64,000 bases of DNA, taken from Dyadobacter sp. SG02 (lineage in GTDB: Bacteria; Bacteroidota; Bacteroidia; Cytophagales; Spirosomataceae). The stretch lies in contig NZ_FNYL01000003.1 in the NCBI RefSeq assembly GCF_900109045.1, forward strand, positions 558,001-622,000, given 5' to 3'. The notes under the pieces were generated by a model that was given only the letters and a program-made list of their open reading frames with translations, was not told the DNA's origin and ran no database searches. Of this stretch, positions 50,953-60,485 are shown one piece after another. The position numbers and the translations under genes are program-made. Within the stretch, counting starts at the first letter, position 1. Every line of letters starts with the position of its first letter.

Positions 50953-53502
50953 TTAGTTAAGTGAACGGAATGCCAGTACTGTTACAATTAGTCCCATGAT
51001 TGAGCTCAACAATGTTGTAGCCGTTGAAATAGTTTGCTGCGTGCTAAGTGCGGGAGCGGTTCTTGTCGGAACAAAGATCTCCGATCCTGGTTGTACTTTC
51101 GGATACACGTTAAAGAAAAGGTACCTTCTAGTACGATCGATATTACCGTTTGGATATTTGATGTAAGAGCTCTTTCTGAGTGACTGCACCGTGAAACCTC
51201 CCGATTGTGAAATGTAATCCGAGAAGTTCATACCCTTGCCATATTTCACCGTGGTAGGGTAAAGCACCGAGCCAGTCACCTGAACGGTTTCCAGACGCTT
51301 CGGAATGCGGATTATGTCACCTTCCTGCACGACCAGGTCCTCGAATGAGCCAGGGTTTTTCAGGATGTTTTTAAGCACAATGCCGATTTTCTCTTCCTTC
51401 ACGTTCGGCAGGTCACCGGTGAGGGTTCCTTGCTTGATACGCTTCTCGTTGAGTTCTACCTGCTCGTAATCCACCGCTTCGTCGAGGTTTTTCACCACCG
51501 TACGACGTAAAAGGGTTGCACCTTCCGGATACGCAAGCTCGGTCAGGCCGCCCGCTCTTTTGATGATGTCGCTGATCTTGTCGTTTTTATTGATGATCGT
51601 ATACGGACCGGTTACCAGCACTTCGCCTTCTACGAATACAGTCTGCTGCTCAACGTAGTTAGGCGATTTGCGAACGATCACCTGGTCGAATGGGAACAAC
51701 ACGAAATTGGTCGCTTTGGCATTCAGTGACAGGTCGCGGTTTACATTGAACTTGTACACCTCGGAAATCTGCGCATTCGCAGCACCGGCAATCGAGTTTC
51801 TTTTTCTTCTGACCACTTCGATTTCCGATGTATAAGCCGATTCTTTCAAACCGCCTGCCTGAACTAACACATCTTCGAGTGTCATATCGGTCGTGTAGGG
51901 GAATTTACCTTCATTCTCACCGATTTTGGTATTGTTCACTTCCCCTTCGACGCTCACAAAGGCAGTTTCGGCCATTTCAAATTTGGATGGAACGATAACT
52001 TCGTCGAGGCGCGTAAGGACGAGATCCGGAGTGGTGCCGTTAAGGACGTCGGTATAGTTGAGCGGGATGGTCTGGATCGTGAGGTCCTCGCGGGTGCGTA
52101 ACACATTCACACGGCCCACGAACGCGTCTTCCCGCATTCCCTGTGCGTTATCGATCAGCGCTTTAAGAGTCGGGCTGTTGTCGAGCGAGTATTCACCCGG
52201 GCGCATTACCGCACCTTGAACTCTCACAATGTTCTCGAAGCGGTCGAGCACTGTTTCGACGTTAATAGAATCGCCTGTCGCCATTTCGAATGAGTCATAC
52301 TGACTTTCAGGCACGTCCAGGATTTTACGTTCCTTGGAAGTAATGCGTTGTACTTTCAATCTCGCACGGTAAGCCTTATCACTGAAACCACCTGCATAAC
52401 GGAGCACGTCGCCCAGTTTTTCTTCCGGTGTCAATTCATAGATACCCGGACGCTTCACCATTCCGGCGATTTCGGTGCGTTTCAGATAGTAGCCTACCAC
52501 CACATTGTCGTTTTCCTGGACGCGGATGTCGCCGTCGATCTTACCATTTACCAGGTAATCATATATATCCAGTTTTGACACAACCTTGCCTTGGCGAACC
52601 ACGCGTACTTCGCGGAAAGATCCAATTTCATTAGGTCCGCCGGCCTGGTACAATGCATTGAATGCCGACGACAGAGAGGATACCGTATAGGTTCCCGGAT
52701 TGATCACTTCCCCGGTCACAAAAACTTTCACGGAACGTACTTCTCCGAGCGTAACCATCAGTTTGGTACGGGCTCCTTCGCCACCTGTACCGATCATTCC
52801 CGGTACGAATTTGGCAAATTTATCGATCAGGATTTTCTTGATTTCTTCAATCGTGCGACCGGCCACCATCACATTTCCGACACGGGGAATGCTGATGAAA
52901 CCATCTTTGTTGACGATCGTTTCGTAAGTGCTTTCTGCGTAGTTATAAAGGTAGATTTTCAATTCGTCACCAGGGCCTACAACGTAAGTAGTTGGTGTAA
53001 CAATCTGTAAATCAGGTATCAACCCAAGTTTTTTGTCTGCGAAAATCGAATATCCGTAAATCTTCTGCCGAAATGCTTCTTTCGCTTGTTCTTCCGGAGT
53101 CAGCTTGGTACTGGTGTTGGTGTTGATCTTGCTCTGGTCACCGCCTTCGGCATTCTGGCCGTTCTGACCGTTCTGGTTAGTGGCGTTTTTGCCCTTATCA
53201 CCTCCCTGGCCGTCGTTTCCTTGCTGTTGGTTACCCGATTGCTGGTTGCCTCCCTGCTGATTTGCGCCCTGCTGACCTGTACCTTGCTGGCCGCCTGGCC
53301 CCGATTGGGTATTACCTCCTGTCGTGCCTGTATTACCTCTCGGGCCCGATTGCGTTGTGCCTTGAGCACCGTTGGACGTCGGGGCAGTTCCGGAAGGAGC
53401 TGTTGGAGCGGTAACCTGTGAGAAAGCGGGTAACGAGATGATTAAACTCAGGAAATAGGGAAGTATAGATTTATAACTTTTAGCCAACCTGGATCTGTTC
53501 AT
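50953..53502 (-). CDS. Outer-membrane polysaccharide exporter, Wza-like, with six SLBB domains
   Basis: 849 residues. A signal peptide (to about residue 29, PAFSQ) is followed by a low-complexity G/Q/N-rich stretch of about 100 residues (30-130) and a polysaccharide-export N-domain (TYVVGPGDELKIYLYNY). At least six SLBB repeats then follow, with KVFVTGEVINPGTYTV, RTEIAGMVKRPGIYEL, VRVQGAVMRPGEYSL, FVSVEGEVNNTKIG, VFVEGEVLVTGPYTI and VQVTGSVLYPTTVKY. This is longer than E. coli Wza (about 379). The start at 53502 gives a good signal peptide; an ATG at 53541 is less likely. Confidence 0.88.
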   Translation of the reverse strand: MNRSRLAKSYKSILPYFLSLIISLPAFSQVTAPTAPSGTAPTSNGAQGTTQSGPRGNTGTTGGNTQSGPGGQQGTGQQGANQQGGNQQSGNQQQGNDGQGGDKGKNATNQNGQNGQNAEGGDQSKINTNTSTKLTPEEQAKEAFRQKIYGYSIFADKKLGLIPDLQIVTPTTYVVGPGDELKIYLYNYAESTYETIVNKDGFISIPRVGNVMVAGRTIEEIKKILIDKFAKFVPGMIGTGGEGARTKLMVTLGEVRSVKVFVTGEVINPGTYTVSSLSSAFNALYQAGGPNEIGSFREVRVVRQGKVVSKLDIYDYLVNGKIDGDIRVQENDNVVVGYYLKRTEIAGMVKRPGIYELTPEEKLGDVLRYAGGFSDKAYRARLKVQRITSKERKILDVPESQYDSFEMATGDSINVETVLDRFENIVRVQGAVMRPGEYSLDNSPTLKALIDNAQGMREDAFVGRVNVLRTREDLTIQTIPLNYTDVLNGTTPDLVLTRLDEVIVPSKFEMAETAFVSVEGEVNNTKIGENEGKFPYTTDMTLEDVLVQAGGLKESAYTSEIEVVRRKRNSIAGAANAQISEVYKFNVNRDLSLNAKATNFVLFPFDQVIVRKSPNYVEQQTVFVEGEVLVTGPYTIINKNDKISDIIKRAGGLTELAYPEGATLLRRTVVKNLDEAVDYEQVELNEKRIKQGTLTGDLPNVKEEKIGIVLKNILKNPGSFEDLVVQEGDIIRIPKRLETVQVTGSVLYPTTVKYGKGMNFSDYISQSGGFTVQSLRKSSYIKYPNGNIDRTRRYLFFNVYPKVQPGSEIFVPTRTAPALSTQQTISTATTLLSSIMGLIVTVLAFRSLN

Positions 53503-53660
53503 AAGAAGAATTATTGTACTATTGAAAGTCTGAAAATTCATTAAAACTATGTGTAAGACTAGTATTTTTGAATTTGGGATTCGAGTACACGGAATATTGA
53601 GGTAGTGTATATCATGGCAAAGTAAATTAGATTTTTCCTATTTTTAAAGAATTTCTATTA

Positions 53661-53694
53661 ATCGGGCTCCCCTGCCGGGAACCCCGCAAAGTTA
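53661..53694 (-). promoter_or_regulatory. Candidate promoter and leader hairpin of the polysaccharide operon
   Basis: On the minus strand, TAACTTTG (53694-53687) matches the minus-7 consensus, with TTG at 53720-53718 as a possible minus-33 (23-base gap, slightly long). Immediately downstream the leader holds GGGTTCCC-GGCAG-GGGAGCCC, an imperfect hairpin. The leader before the start at 53502 would be about 180 bases. Confidence 0.4.
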
Positions 53695-53776
53695 TAACAG
53701 GGTAACGAGAAAAGATTCAAAATATTAAAATACCACCTCCAAAAGCGACAATACTCCTAAAAGAATAGTTATAAAT

Positions 53777-55648
53777 ATGGAAAGTACAAATGTTCAATAC
53801 GACGAGAGCAGTATCCGGTCGCTTGACTGGAAAGAACATATCCGCCTCAGGCCCGGGATGTACATCGGAAAGCTCGGCGACGGCTCGTCGGTGGACGATG
53901 GAATCTACGTGCTCGTGAAAGAAGTGGTCGACAACTCGATCGACGAACACATGATGGGCAACGGCAAAACGATCGAAATCAAAATATCCGAACACCGTGT
54001 GGAAGTGCGCGATTATGGCCGCGGTATTCCGTTGGGCAAAGTCGTGGATTGCGTTTCGAAGATTAATACCGGTGGTAAATACGATTCCGGCGCGTTCCAG
54101 AAATCGGTCGGGCTGAATGGCGTTGGTACCAAGGCTGTGAATGCGCTTTCCGCTCATTTTAAGGTGCAATCCTTCCGCGACGGCAAGACCAAAAGTGCGG
54201 AATTTAACCAGGGAGCACTTTTGAATGAATCGCCGGAAGGCACTACCAGCCAGCGTAACGGCACGCACGTGGCGTTTGAGCCGGACGGTACTATTTTCAA
54301 GAACTTCCGGTACATCCCGCAGTACCTTGATAATATGATCTGGAACTACTGCTATCTTAATGCAGGATTGACGATCAATTTCAACGGGCAGAAATACTTC
54401 TCGCAGAATGGCCTGCTCGACCTTCTGAAAAGCAAATCCGACGCGGAAACGCTGCGTTATCCGATCATTCATTTGAAGGGTGAGGATATTGAACTGGCGA
54501 TGACTCATGGTAACCAATATGGTGAGGAATACTACTCTTTTGTGAATGGTCAGTATACGACACAAGGAGGTACCCATCTCGCTGCATTCAGGGAAGCAGT
54601 TGTTAAAGCAGTGCGCGAACATTTCGGTAAAGATTACGCTCCGGAAGACATTCGTTCGTCGATTATCGGCGCCATTGCGATCCGTGTCCAGGAGCCGGTT
54701 TTCGAATCTCAAACCAAAACGAAGCTCGGTTCCAACACCATTACGCCCGACCCTAACAGCACGACGGTAAGGACATTTGTGAATGATTTCGTCAAAGAAA
54801 GGCTTGACAACTTCCTGCACATGAACCCCGAGGCGCGGGACGCATTGAAAAAGCGCATCGAACAATCGGAGCGGGAACGGAAGGAACTGGCGGGTATTAA
54901 AAAACTGGCCAACGACCGGGCGAAAAAAGCCAATTTGCATAATAAAAAACTCCGCGATTGCCGCCTGCACCTCACCGACCTGAAAAGCGAACAGCGTTAC
55001 GAAACCACGCTTTTCATTACCGAAGGAGATTCAGCGAGCGGTTCTATCACCAAATCGCGGGATATTCAGACACAGGCCGTATTCAGTTTGCGTGGCAAGC
55101 CTTTGAATTCATTCGGGCTTACGAAGAAGATCGTTTACGAAAATGAGGAGTTTAACCTGCTCCAACATGCGCTGGATGTGGAGAATGGTGTGGAAAACCT
55201 GCGTTTCAACCGCATAATCATTGCTACCGACGCCGATGTGGACGGGATGCACATCCGCTTGCTATTGATGACCTTCTTCCTGCAATTCTTCCCGGATCTG
55301 GTCCGGAACGGGCATTTGTTTGTGCTTGAAACGCCATTGTTCCGCGTCCGCAACAAGAAGGAAACCATTTACTGTTACAGCGAGGAAGAAAAGCAGGCGG
55401 CTATCGAAAAGCTGGGTAGCAAGCCGGAAATCACTCGTTTTAAAGGGCTGGGAGAAATTTCACCGGAGGAATTTGGCCGGTTTATCGGCGAAGATATGCG
55501 CGTCGAACCGGTGATATTGCAAAAGGAAACGTCGATCCAGAAACTGTTGAGTTATTTTATGGGTAAGAATACGCCTGAAAGACAGCGGTTTATCATCGAT
55601 AACCTCAAAGTGGAGAAGAACGTCGAAGAGCTCGCGCTGGCGGGCTAG
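53777..55648 (+). CDS. parE: Type IIA DNA topoisomerase subunit B, topoisomerase IV ParE-like
   Basis: 623 residues. GHKL ATPase domain: [16 protein letters not shown], Glu49 in [21 protein letters not shown] and [13 protein letters not shown]. The transducer and TOPRIM domains follow, with TEGDSASGS and [14 protein letters not shown], and a C-terminus ending about [10 protein letters not shown]. Its length and lack of insertions fit ParE better than GyrB, but separating the two by eye is not certain. Its ParC/GyrA partner is not adjacent. It unlinks DNA with ATP. Confidence 0.88.
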   Translation: MESTNVQYDESSIRSLDWKEHIRLRPGMYIGKLGDGSSVDDGIYVLVKEVVDNSIDEHMMGNGKTIEIKISEHRVEVRDYGRGIPLGKVVDCVSKINTGGKYDSGAFQKSVGLNGVGTKAVNALSAHFKVQSFRDGKTKSAEFNQGALLNESPEGTTSQRNGTHVAFEPDGTIFKNFRYIPQYLDNMIWNYCYLNAGLTINFNGQKYFSQNGLLDLLKSKSDAETLRYPIIHLKGEDIELAMTHGNQYGEEYYSFVNGQYTTQGGTHLAAFREAVVKAVREHFGKDYAPEDIRSSIIGAIAIRVQEPVFESQTKTKLGSNTITPDPNSTTVRTFVNDFVKERLDNFLHMNPEARDALKKRIEQSERERKELAGIKKLANDRAKKANLHNKKLRDCRLHLTDLKSEQRYETTLFITEGDSASGSITKSRDIQTQAVFSLRGKPLNSFGLTKKIVYENEEFNLLQHALDVENGVENLRFNRIIIATDADVDGMHIRLLLMTFFLQFFPDLVRNGHLFVLETPLFRVRNKKETIYCYSEEEKQAAIEKLGSKPEITRFKGLGEISPEEFGRFIGEDMRVEPVILQKETSIQKLLSYFMGKNTPERQRFIIDNLKVEKNVEELALAG

Positions 55649-55669
55649 GTGTGCGATGCATTATCTTTG
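55637..55669 (+). promoter_or_regulatory. Candidate promoter of pheA
   Basis: TATCTTTG at 55662-55669 is an exact minus-7 match; CTG at 55637-55639 is a poor minus-33 22 bases upstream. The leader to the GTG start is about 80 bases with no run of Phe codons. Confidence 0.45.
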
Positions 55670-55757
55670 GCGTGGTCAAGTAATATCGGGTCGGGAAGTC
55701 CTTTATTCAAAAGTGAAAACGCATCTCCCGGTTCGAACAACTATTTAAAGTGTCTTT

Positions 55758-56831
55758 GTGGAATTACAGGATTTAAGAAACAGGATCGATGGGCTGGACG
55801 ACCAGCTGCTGAGCATTTTGAACGAGCGCATGGAGCTCGTCAAAAAGGTAGGTGAGTGGAAACGATCTTCCCAGTCGATTATTTACCGCCCCGAAAGAGA
55901 AAAGCAGATTCTCGACCGGCTGGCGGAACGTAACAACGGGTTGCTCACCCGCCAGGCGATCGACGCCATTTTCTTCGAAATTTTTGCCGTATCCCGTAAC
56001 CTGGAATTGCCCGAGCGGGTGTCCTATCTTGGCCCGGAAGGAAGTTTTACCCACCAGGCCGCAGAAGGTCGGTTCGGGGCGATGAGCGAGTACCTCGTAT
56101 TGCCTACGATCCATTCGGTATTTGAGAGTGTCGAAACCGGTCGTGCCAAGTTCGGCGTGGTGCCTATCGAGAATAATCAGGAGGGGATCGTGGTTGAAAC
56201 AGTGGATTTCCTGCGCGAAAAGGACCTTTCGATCGTGGCTGAGGTACTTTTGAAAGTGCATTTTACCTTCGCTTCACAATCGGATACCCTGAAATCGATC
56301 AAAAGGATTTATTCCAAAGACATTGCATTCCGGCAATGCGGGAAGTTTATCAGTGAATATCTGGAAGGTATGGGTATCGAACTCATAGCGGTGGATTCTA
56401 CTTCGAAAGCGGCCAAACTCGCTTCCGAAGAGCCGGATGCCGCTGCCATATGTTCGTCTATTTCGGCAAGACTGTTTGGAGTGCCTATTCTTTTCGATAA
56501 TATCGAAGACAGCGACCAGAACCAGACACGCTTCCTGATCCTGGCGAAGGATTTTACCAATGTGAAAAGTGCAGACGACAAGACGACGATCATTGCCAAT
56601 CTGCCCAATACCAACCGTCCCGGCGTATTGTACGAGTTCCTGAAAGATTTCAACGACCGTGGTATTAACCTTACCAAGATTGAAAGCCGGCCGTTGCGCG
56701 GGGAGGCGTCGTTCCGCGCGTGGTTCCTGGTAGAATTTCTCGGGCATATGGACGACCCGCAGGTTCAGGAGATCATGCACAAGTACGGGACGCATTTGAA
56801 ATGGCTCGGAAGTTATGTGAAAGTGGCCTGA
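55758..56831 (+). CDS. pheA: Bifunctional chorismate mutase / prephenate dehydratase
   Basis: 357 residues, starting at GTG. Residues 1-90 are an AroQ-type chorismate mutase helix bundle (MELQDLRNRIDGLDDQLLS, PEREKQILDRL). Residues 97-275 are prephenate dehydratase (YLGPEGSFTHQAAE, VVPIENNQEGIVVET, QTRFLILAK). The final 75 residues are an ACT regulatory domain with the IESRPLRGEASFRAW motif that binds phenylalanine. It makes phenylpyruvate in Phe synthesis. A strong terminator follows, convergent with the next gene. Confidence 0.95.
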   Translation: MELQDLRNRIDGLDDQLLSILNERMELVKKVGEWKRSSQSIIYRPEREKQILDRLAERNNGLLTRQAIDAIFFEIFAVSRNLELPERVSYLGPEGSFTHQAAEGRFGAMSEYLVLPTIHSVFESVETGRAKFGVVPIENNQEGIVVETVDFLREKDLSIVAEVLLKVHFTFASQSDTLKSIKRIYSKDIAFRQCGKFISEYLEGMGIELIAVDSTSKAAKLASEEPDAAAICSSISARLFGVPILFDNIEDSDQNQTRFLILAKDFTNVKSADDKTTIIANLPNTNRPGVLYEFLKDFNDRGINLTKIESRPLRGEASFRAWFLVEFLGHMDDPQVQEIMHKYGTHLKWLGSYVKVA

Positions 56832-56845
56832 TATTTGGTTTAGAT

Positions 56846-56890
56846 AAAAAGCAGCAAGCTCGCTTCAACGGCGAGCTTGCTGCTTTTTAT
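56846..56890. terminator. Bidirectional terminator between pheA and the convergent gene
   Basis: 18-bp perfect stem (AAAAAGCAGCAAGCTCGC, 56847-56864, with 56872-56889), 7-base loop, A run before and T run after, so it can serve both strands. Confidence 0.95.
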
Positions 56891-56901
56891 GTATTTTAAA
56901 C

Positions 56902-59070
56902 CTATTTCTTCAATTTCCCGCGGTACAAGGCCGGCCAGTTGCCGAACAGCTCTATTTCTGTTTCCACACCATCGGGTAATCGCACCTTCATTTTTCGTTG
57001 GGCCGAAGGCTGCTGGAACGAATCGACTGCCAACACGACAATCTGGTTCCCTTTTACAATGGATGTAACGAATGGCTGCTTGCCATCGATTGCCAGCAAA
57101 GCCTGTTCCTTTTTGGGCTGTACCCATTGGCCATTCAGCTGGAATGCCAGATCCTGGTTTTGCCCACCGACAATTACGTCCTCAACCTGCTTGGCCATCC
57201 AGTTGCCCAGTACATAATATTCCGTCGGGAAATCCCAGTAGGGAGCGGCGGTTCCGCCGGAAGTATTGCGGCCTACCTGACTTTCGGGCGTTTTGCCGTC
57301 GGCCGGATACCATTCGTAACCCCAGCCCCACATGTCTTTCGATAATTTGTAGGCATTCGGGTTTTGGGCGTTCGCGCCGCCGTCGTGCCAGAGGTAATAG
57401 CCGTCGAAAAGGATTAATGAAAACAGCGAAAAGCTCAGCGCCTGGCTGGCGGGCATCATTTCGAGCTGGTTCATGATAAGTTCGCCTTTCGGATCGGTGA
57501 GCTGGTAGTTCCAGGGCACAATGGGGTCTTTGTACAAAGGCATGTACCGGTTCCAGCCATAGAAAATGAACTTGTTGTTTTTCTGATAAGGCAGGAGCTT
57601 GTTGATGCGAAGCGAATGAATCGCCGACAGCAAAACAAAGTTATTAGGAGAATTACCCGCATTGTCGATCGCAAACATCGGTTTGGGATACACATCGATC
57701 GGGACGGTATTGAATATCTCCCGGAAGCTATCGCCGTTCTGCAGCGGCTCGAAGTTCGGGTTGTTGGCCTTGGGTTCGCTGTAATCCTTCATCAGGTCTT
57801 TTGGGTTAACCCCGCCCACCGTGTTGATATGCGGATTGGTATAAGCCCCGCCACCCCAGTAGTCCAGCAGATGCATATCGGGATGGTTCTTTTTGATCAC
57901 CCTCGAAAACCATATCAACCGCTGAATGACTTCTTTGGAATACTTCTGGTTCCAGAATTCAAAATCATACGCATAAACCCCGAAACCCGGTACGCCGGCC
58001 AATGCCTCCACTTGCTCTTTGGAAAGACTGGAAAACCATTTCTCGTCCTTATCACCAAAATAATTGGGAGTGGCCGTATAATGCAGCTTTTTCGCAGGGT
58101 ATTCCTTTTCGGTATTGGCCATGTAACCAATGCCCCGTTTGTAATAATTATCGGAAGAAACATAGTTGTTCAGCCGGTACTGCATGACAAGTTTGCCCTT
58201 GATCGGTTCAAATTCGGGGAAACGCGTATCGAAATCGACGTTAGTGGTGCGCGAAGGAGAAAACCAGTCCGGGATGCCGATACGCGTCAATGCATTGGCA
58301 GCCGGCTGATCGGGCTTGCCGGCGATGTAGATATTCTGCTGACGGACGGTGCGGTTTTTGGCTGCATTCCACCAGTCGTTATAAGGAGCGTCGATCCAGC
58401 GGGCTGTTATGGAGTACAAATAGCCCGGTTTTACTTCGATACCATTTTCCAGGCCCTGCACCACAATGCCGTCGATCATGACGACCCTCGTGCGGTTGTC
58501 GTTGTAGTTGGCAAAGTCCCGGAGGAAAAGCTTGCCGTTTTTGCGAACAGGCCGCACGTCGAGCCAGTTGTCCTTGCTCCCCTGACGGACCCATTGCCTG
58601 GCATCCATAATATCATTGGCCACCGCAGCTTCGAAATTGAATGCGGCTGTTGTCTGGCAACCCTGCTGGCCGAGGCTCGAAACACTGATTTGAGCCTCGC
58701 CGCCGTTCACCTGTACATCGGGGACCGTAAGCCACACGCCATAGCGGTGCGGTACGGCCTGGAAGGTTTGTGTTTTGCCGTTCTGGGTGATTTTTACGTC
58801 ATAAGGCGAAAGCCCGCCTGCATTGGCAGCGAGTTCGAACTGCATTTCGCGGCCGATCTGGCGGTACCGGCGGATCGTCAGGTCGCATGCATTGGACGCC
58901 GAGTCTAGCGTCCGCGCCATGGGGAGACCCTCTGTAACCTGAATGTAAGTTTTGTCGTGGCTGGGACCAAAACGGTTCCAGGCCCAAAGCCCGGAACCGA
59001 TCAGGAATGCGAGAATGCCACTAAGCCAGATAAGCGATGTTTTGGTCAAAACCTTCTTTTTATGTGTCAC
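56902..59070 (-). CDS. Membrane-anchored periplasmic protein of unknown function
   Basis: 722 residues: one N-terminal membrane helix (about 12-30) followed by a long periplasmic part. An early beta-rich region (residues 50-260) gives way to a Trp- and Tyr-rich region with blocks KLHYTATPNYFGDKDEKW, YDFEFWNQKYSKEVIQRLIW and LILFDGYYLWHDGG, which look like a TIM-barrel glycoside-hydrolase-like fold, then a terminal beta domain. I recognise no named family and cannot assign catalytic residues. It is third in an operon after a DUF4136 lipoprotein and a beta-barrel protein (10-base gap), so a role at the envelope is likely. Confidence 0.7.
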   Translation of the reverse strand: MTHKKKVLTKTSLIWLSGILAFLIGSGLWAWNRFGPSHDKTYIQVTEGLPMARTLDSASNACDLTIRRYRQIGREMQFELAANAGGLSPYDVKITQNGKTQTFQAVPHRYGVWLTVPDVQVNGGEAQISVSSLGQQGCQTTAAFNFEAAVANDIMDARQWVRQGSKDNWLDVRPVRKNGKLFLRDFANYNDNRTRVVMIDGIVVQGLENGIEVKPGYLYSITARWIDAPYNDWWNAAKNRTVRQQNIYIAGKPDQPAANALTRIGIPDWFSPSRTTNVDFDTRFPEFEPIKGKLVMQYRLNNYVSSDNYYKRGIGYMANTEKEYPAKKLHYTATPNYFGDKDEKWFSSLSKEQVEALAGVPGFGVYAYDFEFWNQKYSKEVIQRLIWFSRVIKKNHPDMHLLDYWGGGAYTNPHINTVGGVNPKDLMKDYSEPKANNPNFEPLQNGDSFREIFNTVPIDVYPKPMFAIDNAGNSPNNFVLLSAIHSLRINKLLPYQKNNKFIFYGWNRYMPLYKDPIVPWNYQLTDPKGELIMNQLEMMPASQALSFSLFSLILFDGYYLWHDGGANAQNPNAYKLSKDMWGWGYEWYPADGKTPESQVGRNTSGGTAAPYWDFPTEYYVLGNWMAKQVEDVIVGGQNQDLAFQLNGQWVQPKKEQALLAIDGKQPFVTSIVKGNQIVVLAVDSFQQPSAQRKMKVRLPDGVETEIELFGNWPALYRGKLKK

Positions 59071-59080
59071 GATGCGTTGT

Positions 59081-59740
59081 TTACCACCAACGATAGAACA
59101 GGCCTATCGAGCCGTTCACGGACGAAATGCCCTTGTCGATGTAGTCATATTTGTAAGCGGTCGCGTCATATTTGACACGCACGTCGAGACCAAATGTACC
59201 GTCCTTTTTGAACAAAAACTTGGAACCGGCACCTATGCCGTACTTGAAGCGTACTTTCTGGTCCTGCACCGACAATGTACCGTAATATACCGTATAATCG
59301 AGAATGCTCGCGCCCATACTTGCCTGCACGTATGGCTGTACCTGCGAATTACGTGGCAGGAAGTGGTAGTTCGCAAACAATTCCACGGGATATTGCGAAA
59401 CGGTGCGTGTCTGCACGGCGGAAATGGTGCCGTCCGAACCTTCGTACAATGCGCGCGGCACTCGTTTCTCGAAATACGTCGAACCGATTTCGCCGCCGAC
59501 GGAAACCGGCGAGTTCCTTAAAACCCATTCGATCGAGATCGAGGCGTTCTGAAATGAGGCTTTATCGATATAGTTGTCCTTGAAAGAGCCCATCGGCACG
59601 GCGCCCATGTAGCGCACGGTAGCCAGGTAATAGGTGTATCGTTCAAATGGCGAAGCAATGGTGTATAACTTGGGTTTCTCCTGTGCCAATGTGGGCAGAA
59701 CACTTCCAAGAAAAAGGGCAATGATGAGGAATCGTTTCAT
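59081..59740 (-). CDS. Outer-membrane beta-barrel protein
   Basis: 219 residues with a signal peptide (to residue 20, TLAQ). The mature part alternates hydrophobic strands (FERYTYYLATVRYMGAVPMG, VSVGGEIGSTYFEKRV, VELFANYHFLPRNS, TFGLDVRVKYDATAYKY) and ends in SIGLFYRWW, an aromatic last residue as in outer-membrane barrels recognised by Bam. It resembles OmpW/porin-type small barrels. Three bases upstream of it is the DUF4136 gene stop. Ligand unknown. Confidence 0.8.
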   Translation of the reverse strand: MKRFLIIALFLGSVLPTLAQEKPKLYTIASPFERYTYYLATVRYMGAVPMGSFKDNYIDKASFQNASISIEWVLRNSPVSVGGEIGSTYFEKRVPRALYEGSDGTISAVQTRTVSQYPVELFANYHFLPRNSQVQPYVQASMGASILDYTVYYGTLSVQDQKVRFKYGIGAGSKFLFKKDGTFGLDVRVKYDATAYKYDYIDKGISSVNGSIGLFYRWW

Positions 59741-59743
59741 TTG

Positions 59744-60355
59744 TTACTTGATTTTGAGATAACCGGATTGACCGAAAATGGAATCCGCCATTTTTTCTAC
59801 GAGTTTTTGGTCGCCGATGGCCGCACCGCGGATTTGCGCATCCCAGATCACATTGAAGGTCTTGCCGGATGGCGTCGTCTGCGGGTTTTTGAAATCGAGC
59901 ATCGAGATCAGCCAGGAGCTTTCGCTGGTTTCGTAGTAGCTGTAATAGCTTGGGTAGCCGTAGCCGTAACCGCCCCAGTAGCCACCGTAGTAGGAGGAAA
60001 GCGGTTGAGACACCACATTGAGATAGGTGTTAGTGATCCAGGAAACATTGATACCGACGTCCGGATTTTCCTTGCGGCCTACGTATTTGTATCCCGCCGC
60101 TTCCATATTCTTGATAAGGCTTTGCAACATGGCGCGGTCAATGTCGTCCAGGGAAGCACCGGCGCGGTTATTTTCGACGATCAGCACCGAATCTACAATG
60201 CTGAATGTTTTGTACTGACTGAAATTGGCGGATTGATCGTGATTTGTAATGTATACCAACGACTCCTCATTGGAAAGGTCGCTGATCGGGTCTTTCGAAC
60301 ACGACATCAACCCGAGGCCGACGATCAGTAAGAGGAAAGAGGCTTTTTTGAACAT
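59744..60355 (-). CDS. DUF4136 lipoprotein
   Basis: 203 residues. Type II signal with lipobox GLMSC (Cys19). DUF4136 features are present: DQSANFSQYKTFSIVD, DDIDRAMLQSLIKNMEAAGYKYV, NPDVGINVSWITNT and FNVIWDAQIRGA. A Gly/Tyr-rich loop sits in the middle (GGYWGGYGYGYPSYYSYY). Function unknown; members are common outer-membrane-associated lipoproteins. First gene of the three-gene operon. Confidence 0.85.
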   Translation of the reverse strand: MFKKASFLLLIVGLGLMSCSKDPISDLSNEESLVYITNHDQSANFSQYKTFSIVDSVLIVENNRAGASLDDIDRAMLQSLIKNMEAAGYKYVGRKENPDVGINVSWITNTYLNVVSQPLSSYYGGYWGGYGYGYPSYYSYYETSESSWLISMLDFKNPQTTPSGKTFNVIWDAQIRGAAIGDQKLVEKMADSIFGQSGYLKIK

Positions 60356-60421
60356 TTGAGTATGACTTTTAAAATTTGTTAAATAAACGAAAATTGAAAT
60401 GCTTAAAGTTTACGAGGCTGT

Positions 60422-60485
60422 GAGTTCATGAGCTTAAAGTTTATGATTCCACACAGCACACTTTAAACTATAAACTCATAAACTC
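60422..60485. repeat. Imperfect inverted repeat with octamer units
   Basis: Arms of 22 bases (60422-60443 and 60464-60485) pair with 19 matches around a 20-base loop. The right arm is a near-tandem octamer (ATAAACTC). A direct repeat GCTTAAAGTTTA occurs at 60401 and 60432. It lies between divergent genes, so it is not a plain terminator. Comparable in style to the octamer arrays at 10611-10800. Confidence 0.55.

Noticed and set aside
53717-54970. 417-residue minus-strand frame under topoisomerase subunit B
   Set aside because: Antisense shadow of a strongly conserved GHKL/TOPRIM gene.
57616-58908. 430-residue plus-strand frame opposite the 722-residue unknown gene
   Set aside because: No recognisable domain and it starts and ends without promoter or terminator fit. 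The minus-strand gene has operon context, a membrane anchor and a terminator.
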